Of a stretch of DNA of 55,756 bases, positions 48,706 to 55,756 are shown piece after piece. Origin of the DNA: Planctomycetaceae bacterium (GTDB lineage: Bacteria > Planctomycetota > Planctomycetia > Pirellulales > Thermoguttaceae); NCBI GenBank assembly GCA_009778035.1, contig WRKP01000011.1, positions 1 through 55,756 on the forward strand. Reading direction: 5' to 3'. Numbering within the stretch: position 1 is the stretch's first letter; every line of letters begins with the position of its first letter. The notes under the pieces are model-generated. The model ran no database searches, was not told where the DNA came from, and was given only the letters and a program-made list of their open reading frames with translations. A program made the translations under genes and the position numbers.

Positions 48706-49488
48706 CTACTTAAACATCGGCAGAGCAATCGTCGGCATTCTTTCTGCGAAGGAACGCTGGGGCGGTAAATCGGGAACTTCGTTTTTGACATAACGCACAT
48801 ACTGCGTCCAACGGTCAACGTTGTTCCCGTAATCCTTGCCCGTGATTTTGTGAAGGGACTGCATTGCGGCATACCGCACGGCTGGAACTCTGTCTTGCAG
48901 CAAACTCCCTAATTCCAATACGACCGATTCCCGTAACCGTAATTCCTCTTGGCTTAACTTGGACTCTTTTTTATGGTTTGGACACACATCGCCGAGAATG
49001 CGTACCGCAGTCAATCGGACATCTTGATCGCTATCGAGTTTCGCCCTCTCCATCAGCAATCTGGCCAGTTCCGGCAATCCGCTGCTGTATGTTTTTCCCA
49101 TTGCTTCCAAGGCCGACATGCGCACGAAGGGGTTTTCGTCTCGCAGAATTTCTTGCAAAAACCGATCTCTATCTGGATGCGGGATTATGGCGAGAGAATC
49201 GACCGATTCTCGCCGCATATTGGGGTCGGGCGAGGTTTTATATTCGTACATCAGTTGGGCAACGAGGATTTCGCGTTCATTTTGCGGTGCGGTTGCTCCT
49301 TTTCTCCCTTTTTCTTGAATGATTTTTTTTCGCTGGTGCGGCGAGTCAAGTCCTGGAACAATATCAGTTTTTGCTTCAAAAAACGGCAACTTGGCAAGAT
49401 GTTGATTTTCGACTGCCGTACAGCCGGATAGCAGCATAGCCATTCCGCCGCAGAGCAAGACTGATATTTTTAGAATTAGACCCTTCAT
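48706..49488 (-). CDS. HEAT-repeat lipoprotein
   Basis: 260 residues from the ATG at 49488. The signal sequence ends in the lipobox MLLSGC, so the protein is lipidated. The body is a set of HEAT-type helical repeats (RRESVDSLAIIPHPDRDRFL, DENPFVRMSALEAMGKTYSS, DQDVRLTAVRILGDV, DRVPAVRYAAMQSLHKITGK), suited to binding other proteins. An earlier start at 49581 is rejected because the promoter lies between. The MMPL exporter gene follows 82 bases downstream on the same strand, so this could be its partner; that is inference. Confidence 0.8.
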   Translation of the reverse strand: MKGLILKISVLLCGGMAMLLSGCTAVENQHLAKLPFFEAKTDIVPGLDSPHQRKKIIQEKGRKGATAPQNEREILVAQLMYEYKTSPDPNMRRESVDSLAIIPHPDRDRFLQEILRDENPFVRMSALEAMGKTYSSGLPELARLLMERAKLDSDQDVRLTAVRILGDVCPNHKKESKLSQEELRLRESVVLELGSLLQDRVPAVRYAAMQSLHKITGKDYGNNVDRWTQYVRYVKNEVPDLPPQRSFAERMPTIALPMFK

Positions 49489-49528
49489 TAGTATATTTTC
49501 GACTGCATTCCGGTACAATCGTACGGGA

Positions 49529-49557
49529 ATAGTACAGAATTTTGCCGATACGGGCAA
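49529..49557 (-). promoter_or_regulatory. Promoter of the HEAT lipoprotein gene
   Basis: Minus strand TTGCCC (49557-49552), a 17-base spacer and TACTAT (49534-49529), 40 bases before the ATG at 49488. Confidence 0.55.
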
Positions 49558-49566
49558 GGCTAAAAT

Positions 49567-49750
49567 TGGAGCATTTCTCAAATTGGCGTGGACACCCCTG
49601 CGTCATCCCGGCGCAAGCCGGAATCCAGAGGTAGGATGCCGACCGCCGGGCGACTGCGTGCGGTACTCCGCACCGTTGCCGAACACGCCTCCAGTCGGCT
49701 CTGCCGACGATGCCGCCCGGCGGTCGGCATCCTACCTGTTGCGAAACTTG
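49567..49750. repeat. Composite of two repeat families
   Basis: The left part (49567-49628) is a TAGAGC-type left end (TGGAGCATTTCTCAAATTGGC, then GTGGACACCCCTGCGTCATC). It is joined directly to a copy of the element at 2973: 24-base perfect inverted arms at 49629-49652 and 49714-49737 with loop motifs GCGGTACTCCGCA and CCAGTCGGCT, and the same right flank TGCGAAACTTGC. Confidence 0.75.
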
Positions 49751-49837
49751 CCGTTGCCCAGCGTTTTCGCCACGCCCAAACAGACCTTCCTTGTGATAGA
49801 ATGTACCGCAAGGGCATAGGGCAATAAACCAAAAACC

Positions 49838-51532
49838 ATGTCAAAATCCAAACAATTTTCCATCGGAGTCGACTACGGCACGAATAGCGTGCGTGCCATC
49901 ATCGTTGACATTACCGACGGCAGCGAAATTGCTTCGGCAGTCTATCACTATCCCAGCGGCGATGCTGGTGTGATTATCGACCCGAAAGACCCTTTGCTCG
50001 CCCGGCAAAATCCGGCAGATTACATTGATGGATTTTATCATTCCGTTTCGCAAGCCGTCAAAAAAGCAAAAAAAGCCGGAGGATTCAAGCCGGAACTCGT
50101 TGCGGGAATCGGCATCGACACGACCGGCTCCACGCCGATTCCCGTTGACCGCAACGGCACTCCGCTCGCTTTGCTGAAGGAATTCCAAAATGTACCAGCA
50201 GCGCAAGCCTGGCTCTGGAAAGACCATACATCCTTTGCCGAAGCCGCGAAAATTACCGAAATTGCACAGCAGTCGGACATCAAATATCTCGACAAATGCG
50301 GCGGAAGATACAGCAGCGAATGGTACTGGTCAAAAATTCTGCACTGCAAAAAAGAGAATCCAAAGGTGTTCCGTGCCGCATACACTTGGGTCGAACTTGC
50401 CGACTTCGTGCCGGCCTTTCTGACGGGCAATACCGACCCGCATTCGCTCGTTCGCGGGATTTGTGCGGCCGGGCACAAAGCGATTTATCACGAGCAATGG
50501 GGCGGATTGCCAAACGAAAAATTTTTCAAGGCACTCGACCCGGACCTGTTGCCGTTGCGTGAACGATTCACTCGGGAAACGAAAACATCGGATCAATCGG
50601 CAGGCGGACTTTGCAATTCCGTAGCGGCCAAGGTCGGATTATTGCCGGGAACGCCCGTTGCGGTCGGTGCCTTCGATTGCCATATGGGAGCGGTCGGTGC
50701 CGGGATTAAGCCGGGAACGCTCGTCAAAATCATCGGCACGAGCACCTGCGATATTATGATTCATCCGCTGGACCAATCTCTGGCGGATATACCGGGTTTA
50801 TGCGGTATCGTGCCGGGCAGCGTGATGCCGGGAATGTACGGTCTCGAGGCGGGCCAGTCGGCAGTCGGCGATATTTTCAACTGGTTCGTGAAAAATCTTG
50901 TGCCGGCAAAGTTTACCGACAGAGGCGTCGATGTGCATGTCAATATCGAACGCGAAGCGGCAAAACTCTTGCCCGGCGAAAGCGGATTGCTTGCCCTCGA
51001 CTGGAATAACGGCAACCGGACGGTTTTGGTGGATCAACTCTTGACCGGCCAGATTGTCGGGATGACATTGCACACGAGCGCACCGGAGATGTACCGTGCG
51101 CTCATTGAGGCGACGGCATTTGGGGCCCTGACGATTATCAAACGCTTCGAGGAATACGGCGTGCCGGTGGAAGAGGTCATCAACTGCGGCGGCATTGCGG
51201 AGAAGAGTCCGCTCACGATGCAGATTTACGCGGATGTGTGCAACAAGCCGATGAAAATTAGCCGTAGTCCGCAGACGTGTGCATTGGGAGCGGCCATTTT
51301 CGGTGCCGTCGCGGGCGGGGCGTTCAAAACCGTGCAGGCGGCACAAAAAAAGATGACCGGCACGAAGCCGACGATTTACAAGCCGAACAAAAAGGCGGTG
51401 CCGGTCTATGCGAAGTTGTATGCGTTGTATCGTGAATTGCATGACAGTTTTGGCATTGCCAATCACCAGCAACCGTTGTATCATGTGATGAAGGAGTTGA
51501 TCGTGCTGCGTGATGCGGCACGGAGGAATTGA
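49838..51532 (+). CDS. araB: Ribulokinase
   Basis: 564 residues. Phosphorylates L-ribulose to L-ribulose-5-phosphate in L-arabinose use. FGGY-kinase motifs: SIGVDYGTNSVRAIIVD at the N-terminus, the DPLLARQNPADYIDGF segment typical of AraB, GIDTTGSTPIPVDRNGTPL, KIIGTSTCDIM and INCGGIAEKSPLTMQIYAD. The C-terminus (YHVMKELIVLRDAARRN) overlaps the upstream part of the next gene region but not its chosen start. araA and araD are not in the window. A weak -10 (TAGAAT, 49797-49802) lies upstream, next to a repeat. Confidence 0.92.
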   Translation: MSKSKQFSIGVDYGTNSVRAIIVDITDGSEIASAVYHYPSGDAGVIIDPKDPLLARQNPADYIDGFYHSVSQAVKKAKKAGGFKPELVAGIGIDTTGSTPIPVDRNGTPLALLKEFQNVPAAQAWLWKDHTSFAEAAKITEIAQQSDIKYLDKCGGRYSSEWYWSKILHCKKENPKVFRAAYTWVELADFVPAFLTGNTDPHSLVRGICAAGHKAIYHEQWGGLPNEKFFKALDPDLLPLRERFTRETKTSDQSAGGLCNSVAAKVGLLPGTPVAVGAFDCHMGAVGAGIKPGTLVKIIGTSTCDIMIHPLDQSLADIPGLCGIVPGSVMPGMYGLEAGQSAVGDIFNWFVKNLVPAKFTDRGVDVHVNIEREAAKLLPGESGLLALDWNNGNRTVLVDQLLTGQIVGMTLHTSAPEMYRALIEATAFGALTIIKRFEEYGVPVEEVINCGGIAEKSPLTMQIYADVCNKPMKISRSPQTCALGAAIFGAVAGGAFKTVQAAQKKMTGTKPTIYKPNKKAVPVYAKLYALYRELHDSFGIANHQQPLYHVMKELIVLRDAARRN

Positions 51533-51576
51533 AGCCAAGCGTTCGCGATTTCGATACATTTTTTCGCCATTTCGAC

Positions 51577-51604
51577 TTGACGCACTGGGACAAACGATTA
51601 CACT
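51577..51604 (+). promoter_or_regulatory. Promoter of the arabinofuranosidase gene
   Basis: TTGACG at 51577-51582, a 16-base spacer and TACACT at 51599-51604, 46 bases before the ATG at 51651. The gene may also be read through from araB, 118 bases upstream. Confidence 0.5.
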
Positions 51605-51650
51605 GGCACTTTGCTATTGCAACCTTTTGCACAAACAGCAATCCAACCTT

Positions 51651-54077
51651 ATGATGAAGAACCTACTCCGAACCCTCCTGCCGCTTGCACTGCTCGGCAT
51701 GCTCTCCCTGCCTGCACTGGCCGTGGATGTACACCTCACACTCAAACCGGAACAGGAATTGAACCGGATCGACGAAAAAATCTATTCGCACTTCCTCGAA
51801 CACATCTACAGTTCCATCAACGGCGGGCTTTGGGGCGAACTCGTTTGGAACCGTTCCTTTGAGGACCACAGCGGCGGCAGATGGTCGCAAACCGACGGCA
51901 TCATCTCGCAACGAGCAGGCGGGGAAGACCATCGGCTCCTCTTCGGCGATGCAGATTGGTCGGACTACGAATTCACCGTCGAAGCCCAAAAAACCGCTGG
52001 TGCGGAAGGCTTTCTCCTGCTCTTCCGTGTGCAAAATGATGATGTATTCTCCTGGGCCAATCTCGGCGGCTGGAATAATCAACAACACGCCATCGAACGC
52101 CGAGGTGCAGGACAAGGTCGCCAAAGCGTCGTTGGTCGCCAGGTCAACGGCACCATCGAAACCGGCAAATGGTACAAAATTACCGTCCGATGCGAAGGCA
52201 ACAATGTCAAAGTTTCCATCGACGGCACGCAAGTCCTCGACATTGCCGATCCCGGTATGGCACGAGCCGGTCGCGTCGGCATCGGCACCTGGAGTACCCA
52301 GGCACAATTCCGAAATTTCAGGGTTACATCGCTCGACGGGCAAACCGTGCTCTTCGACGAGGTGCCGCCGGTTTCCAATGCGGTAAGACTTCGGCACTGG
52401 GAAACCTTCGGCGACAATTTTGGCACAATATCGTTGAATACAACGGATGCCCTCAATGGCAACACAAGTGTTCAGATTGAACCACGGGAAAGGCAGCCGA
52501 TTGGGATTAAACAAGCCGGTTATAATCTCAAACAGGGAGAAACCTACATGGTTTCGTTTTGGGCAAAGCAAATACGAGGAACGGCTGATGGTGTGGCGAT
52601 TCATCTCCGTTTTAGTTTTGGTCCAGAAAGCCAAGAAAGAGGAGGATTTCACATCCTCGAAAAAAGGGCCACAAATGAATGGGCTCGCTTTACTGCTGAA
52701 TTCACTCCCCCCCGGGATATGCCGGATGGCATTTTAGAACTGTTGGCGCTGGGTACTAACGCGGCTGTTCTTATCGACCAGATCAGCATCATGCCCAAAA
52801 GTTGGGCGGAGAATGGCGGGTTTCGGCCCGACCTGCTACAGGCGATTGCCGACCTGCGCCCGCCGGTGATACGCTATCCCGGCGGTTGCTTCGCCTCGGC
52901 GTACCGCTGGAAAGACGGCATCGGGCCGCAGGATAAACGCGGGCCGTATCCCTTCAGCATTTGGGATGACCTCGAAGTCAACAGTTTTGGCACCGACGAG
53001 TTTATCGCGATGTGTCGGGCGGTCGGTGCGGAGCCGATGATCGTCATCAATATCGGCACGCCGATGTGGAACGTCGACCGCACGCCGGAAACTGCTGATG
53101 TCGATTGGTTGCAGGAAGCCCTCGATTGGCTCGAATACTGCAACGGCTGTCCCGAAACGACGAAATGGGGCCGAATCCGTGCCGAAAACGGCCATCCCGA
53201 ACCGTATAACGTCAAGTATTGGGAAATCGACAACGAAATTGAAACCTCCATCGAGGACTACGTTGCGGCCCTCAAAAAGTTTATCCCGGCAATGAAGGCG
53301 ATGGATCCGACGATCAAGATCGCGGCCTGCGGGTCGTGGCGGGGAACGCTCGACGAACGCCGAAGATTTGACCGCGGCGTCATCGAAGGGGCCGCCGAAC
53401 TGTTCGATTGGCTCAGTTTTCACCATTACGAATGGGATGCAGACAATTTCGCGACCGGCCCGCTTTGGCTGGAAAGTTATTTCCACGAAATCAAGGCGAT
53501 GATCGACGATTCGGCGAATCCGAACATCAAGATTTTCGATTCGGAATGGAATGCCCAATCAACCGATTGGCGTACGGGCTTGTATGCGGGCGGGCTGCTC
53601 AATGTGTTTGAGCGTTGCGGCGATTTTATGGAGATGGCAGCCCCGGCGTTATTTTTGCGTCATGCGAGGGCAACGGCCTGGGACAATGCGTTTATCAATT
53701 TTGATAATAGGACTTGGTATCCCGCGCCGAATTATGTCGTGATGAAGTTGTGGCGAAACCATTATGCTCCGATTCGCATCGGCTTGGATGGTGATATGCA
53801 AGGACTGAATGTCGTCGCGACGAAATCGGAAGATGGCAAGACGCTCTACTTCAAAGCAGTGAATCCGACGAATGAGGTTCGCAATGTTACGCTCAATGTC
53901 GGTGCGGATATGCAGGAATCATCATTAAAATTGGTAACGGCAAGGGGATTGAATGACCGCAATACCTTGGCGAATCCGACGGCGATAACACCGCGTGATG
54001 TCGAAGTGAAAGTGGAAGGTGGAGCGGTGCGATTTACCCTGCCGGCGTATTCGGCAGGCGTGCTCGTAGTAGAATAA
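51651..54077 (+). CDS. Secreted GH51 alpha-L-arabinofuranosidase with inserted lectin-like domain
   Basis: 808 residues from the ATG at 51651. The signal peptide (TLLPLALLGMLSLPALA) exports it. The GH51 start (RIDEKIYSHFLEHIYSSING) is interrupted after residue ~75 by a ~135-residue concanavalin A-like jelly roll (LFGDADWSDYEFTVEAQ to FRNFRVTSLDGQ). A carbohydrate-binding-like beta region follows, then the TIM barrel. Glu529 in YWEIDNEIE is the acid/base and Glu632 in FDSEWNAQ the nucleophile. A C-terminal beta sandwich completes the enzyme. It removes arabinose from plant polysaccharides outside the cell, supplying araB and the symporter beside it. Confidence 0.88.
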   Translation: MMKNLLRTLLPLALLGMLSLPALAVDVHLTLKPEQELNRIDEKIYSHFLEHIYSSINGGLWGELVWNRSFEDHSGGRWSQTDGIISQRAGGEDHRLLFGDADWSDYEFTVEAQKTAGAEGFLLLFRVQNDDVFSWANLGGWNNQQHAIERRGAGQGRQSVVGRQVNGTIETGKWYKITVRCEGNNVKVSIDGTQVLDIADPGMARAGRVGIGTWSTQAQFRNFRVTSLDGQTVLFDEVPPVSNAVRLRHWETFGDNFGTISLNTTDALNGNTSVQIEPRERQPIGIKQAGYNLKQGETYMVSFWAKQIRGTADGVAIHLRFSFGPESQERGGFHILEKRATNEWARFTAEFTPPRDMPDGILELLALGTNAAVLIDQISIMPKSWAENGGFRPDLLQAIADLRPPVIRYPGGCFASAYRWKDGIGPQDKRGPYPFSIWDDLEVNSFGTDEFIAMCRAVGAEPMIVINIGTPMWNVDRTPETADVDWLQEALDWLEYCNGCPETTKWGRIRAENGHPEPYNVKYWEIDNEIETSIEDYVAALKKFIPAMKAMDPTIKIAACGSWRGTLDERRRFDRGVIEGAAELFDWLSFHHYEWDADNFATGPLWLESYFHEIKAMIDDSANPNIKIFDSEWNAQSTDWRTGLYAGGLLNVFERCGDFMEMAAPALFLRHARATAWDNAFINFDNRTWYPAPNYVVMKLWRNHYAPIRIGLDGDMQGLNVVATKSEDGKTLYFKAVNPTNEVRNVTLNVGADMQESSLKLVTARGLNDRNTLANPTAITPRDVEVKVEGGAVRFTLPAYSAGVLVVE

Positions 54078-54102
54078 ACATGCTAACAGAGCGATGTTAG
54101 CC

Positions 54103-54118
54103 GCCCCGCCTGCGGGGC
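54103..54118. repeat. Palindrome GCCCCG-CCTG-CGGGGC after GTTAGCC
   Basis: A 6-bp stem with a 4-base loop, directly after ATGTTAGCC. The GTTAGCC-GCCCC context resembles 19313-19341 and the REP unit. It lies between the arabinofuranosidase and symporter genes and could weaken read-through, but no T tract follows. Confidence 0.5.
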
Positions 54119-54161
54119 ACAGAGAAACCGGTTTTTATCAATCAACAAAAAGAAATCAACA

Positions 54162-55756
54162 ATGGAACACACATTAGCATTTTGGGACTGGGTCACGCTC
54201 GCCACTTACTTCGCAATCCTCTTCGGCGTTGCATGGTGGGTCGTTCGACAAAAAACCGATACCACCAAAGACTTTTTCCTCGCCGGAAAAAGAGCCACCT
54301 GGGTCATGGTTGGTGCCTCCCTCTTCGCCTCGAACATCGGCTCCGAACACCTCATCGGACTCGCCGGCTCCGGTGCTCGCGACGGGATGGCCATGGCACA
54401 CTTTGAACTGCACGCCTGGTGTCTCCTCGTGCTCGGCTGGGTCATGGTGCCGTTTTACGAACGAAGTTGCGTCTATACCATGCCGGAATTCCTCGAACGA
54501 CGATACAACTCCTCCGCCCGACTCTTCCTCTCCTTCGTCTGCCTGATCGCATACATCTTGACGAAAATCTCCGTAACGCTTTTCGCAGGCGGTATCGTCT
54601 TCAAGGCTCTCTTTCCCATCGCTCTGATACCGGGAATCGACAATTTTTGGCTCGGTGCCATCGCGATGGTCGCCCTGACGGGACTCTATACCATCCTCGG
54701 CGGACTGCGGGCAATTTTGTTTACCGACCTGTTCCAAACGGCAGTACTCATCATCGGCTCCGCGTGCGTTTTGTTCATCGGACTTTGGCAAGTCGGCGGT
54801 TGGGAAATGCTTCGCAATACCGTACAAGGTGTTGACCGAATTTACGGTTACAAAATCGTCGAAATCATGCCGGAAGGTCAGGAATCGCCCGTATTTTTGC
54901 AGGATACAGACGGCAGGGATATTATCATCAAACGGCCAAAACACAAAGACGATAGAAATCGGCACAATTATCTGCCGATCAGCGAACTGACATCGGACGA
55001 CATCGCAAACAACAATCTCGAAGAACGCTTCGGCTCCGCACGGCTCGAAGAATTGCTGGCCGAAAGTCAAAACAGAGATAAAGAATTGGAAGAAATCATG
55101 CCGGACGAAGACCGGGAAAAAGCGGATCACTTCAATTTATGGAAGCCGAATTCACATCCCGAATTTCCTTGGTTCGGTCTGCTTTTTGGTGCTCCCATCG
55201 TGGGACTTTGGTATTGGACAACGGATCAATACATCGTGCAACGGACGCTGGCCGCGAGGAATCAGACGGAAGCCCGACGGGGAACCATTTTCGGTGCCTA
55301 CTTAAAGTTAACACCGGTATTTATCTTCATCATGCCAGGGATGATCGCGTATGGCTTGGCGGTTCAGGGAGTCATTGGGCCGGAAGTTCTGTATGATCCG
55401 AATCAAGCCTTCCCGATTTTGGTCAAAGAAGTTTTGCCGATTGGTTTGAAAGGCTTGGTCATTGCAGGCTTGATGGCGGCATTGATGAGTTCGCTGGCCT
55501 CGGTATTTAATTCGAGTTCAACGCTTTTCACGATGGACTTTTACAAAAAATACAAGCCGGCCGCTTCGGAACGGCATCTCGTGATTGTTGGCCGTATTGC
55601 AACTGCGGTGATGGTGATTCTGAGTTTGCTTTGGGTGCCGATTATCCAGCACATGCCGGGCTCGTTGTACGGCTACTTGCAGAGCGTGCAGGCATACATT
55701 GCTCCGCCGATATTTGCGGTGTTTTTCCTGGGCATATTTTACAAACGGGTCAATGC
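54162..55756 (+). CDS. Sodium/solute symporter (SSS family), truncated by the window end
   Basis: At least 531 residues; the reading frame is open at the right edge. SGLT-type motifs: FLAGKRATWVMVGASLFASN, GSEHLIGLAGSGARDGM, TGLYTILGGLRAILFTDLFQ, LYYW-like GLWYWTTDQYIVQRTLAARN and GLMAALMSSLASVFNSSSTL. The family moves sugars or other solutes with sodium. Between the sixth and seventh helices lies a hydrophilic insert of ~95 residues (about 222-318, rich in Asp, Glu, Arg, Lys), where related proteins have only a short loop. Its position after araB and the arabinofuranosidase suggests arabinose or arabino-oligosaccharide as the substrate; that is inference. Confidence 0.88.
   Translation, partial: MEHTLAFWDWVTLATYFAILFGVAWWVVRQKTDTTKDFFLAGKRATWVMVGASLFASNIGSEHLIGLAGSGARDGMAMAHFELHAWCLLVLGWVMVPFYERSCVYTMPEFLERRYNSSARLFLSFVCLIAYILTKISVTLFAGGIVFKALFPIALIPGIDNFWLGAIAMVALTGLYTILGGLRAILFTDLFQTAVLIIGSACVLFIGLWQVGGWEMLRNTVQGVDRIYGYKIVEIMPEGQESPVFLQDTDGRDIIIKRPKHKDDRNRHNYLPISELTSDDIANNNLEERFGSARLEELLAESQNRDKELEEIMPDEDREKADHFNLWKPNSHPEFPWFGLLFGAPIVGLWYWTTDQYIVQRTLAARNQTEARRGTIFGAYLKLTPVFIFIMPGMIAYGLAVQGVIGPEVLYDPNQAFPILVKEVLPIGLKGLVIAGLMAALMSSLASVFNSSSTLFTMDFYKKYKPAASERHLVIVGRIATAVMVILSLLWVPIIQHMPGSLYGYLQSVQAYIAPPIFAVFFLGIFYKRVN

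Noticed and set aside
50798-51559. 253-residue minus-strand open frame opposite araB
   Set aside because: Antisense shadow of the kinase gene.
1-55756. CRISPR array, prophage, tRNA or rRNA genes
   Set aside because: I found no regular spacer array, phage gene set, tRNA T-arm with cloverleaf, or rRNA core sequence in the window.

Overview
The window looks like a chromosomal segment of a Gram-negative planctomycete (Planctomycetota, most like the Pirellulales). The inference rests on gene content. There are DUF1080, DUF1573, FG-GAP and HEAT secreted proteins, a MoxR-associated DUF58 protein, a VWA protein of the planctomycete double-TM type, an EF-G-like paralogue, lpxB and an outer-membrane barrel (so a lipid A outer membrane), and isolated flagellar genes. 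I see no prophage, CRISPR array, tRNA, rRNA, transposase gene or plasmid feature. The sequence is ordinary chromosome with unusual punctuation between genes.

Layout. 0.4-11.4 kb: a membrane-anchored GAP1-N2-like protein, a secreted trypsin-like protease, dusB, a DUF1573 protein plus a partner membrane protein, an EF-G-like GTPase, a zinc-ribbon coiled-coil protein and a FliH-like protein. 11.5-15.5 kb: an isolated rpsS-rplV-rpsC block cut out of the usual S10 operon, then argJ-lpxB. 15.8-21.3 kb: secreted planctomycete proteins, cheX-DUF58, a membrane-bound helix-turn-helix protein and a prepilin-peptidase-like fragment. 21.5-29.3 kb: a lipoprotein, a ResB-like protein, fmt, an FG-GAP protein and a membrane-anchored prenyltransferase-like toroid. 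29.5-40.2 kb: a membrane protein, an HlyD-type adaptor, dnaX, an archaeal-type phosphoglycerate mutase, an outer-membrane barrel, xerC/D, a LOG protein, a LolC/E-type permease and YbjQ. 40.3-49.5 kb: the VWA protein, epmB, fliN-like, a Gfo/Idh/MocA oxidoreductase, an MMPL/RND exporter and a HEAT lipoprotein. 49.8-55.8 kb: an arabinose module made of ribulokinase, a secreted GH51 arabinofuranosidase with an inserted lectin-like domain, and a sodium/solute symporter that runs off the end.

Genes that normally travel in operons (S10 ribosomal cluster, flagellar genes, DUF58/VWA genes, ResB/CcsA, LolCDE) appear here as singletons or small islands. Many have their own sigma70-like promoter. In at least seven cases the -10 box lies 5-9 bases before the ATG, which implies leaderless messages.

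The most interesting observations are: (1) fmt appears to start at an AUU codon, placed behind a perfect Shine-Dalgarno and promoter; (2) the repeated leaderless promoter-ATG layout; (3) the split S10 operon flanked by dispersed repeats; (4) three dispersed palindromic repeat families, one with compensatory stem changes and one copy apparently translated inside the VWA gene; (5) a promoter-hairpin-T7 unit at 27.6 kb that looks like a small RNA or attenuator; (6) large inserted domains in the GH51 enzyme and in the symporter. All functional calls come from reading the sequence; no database search was run.
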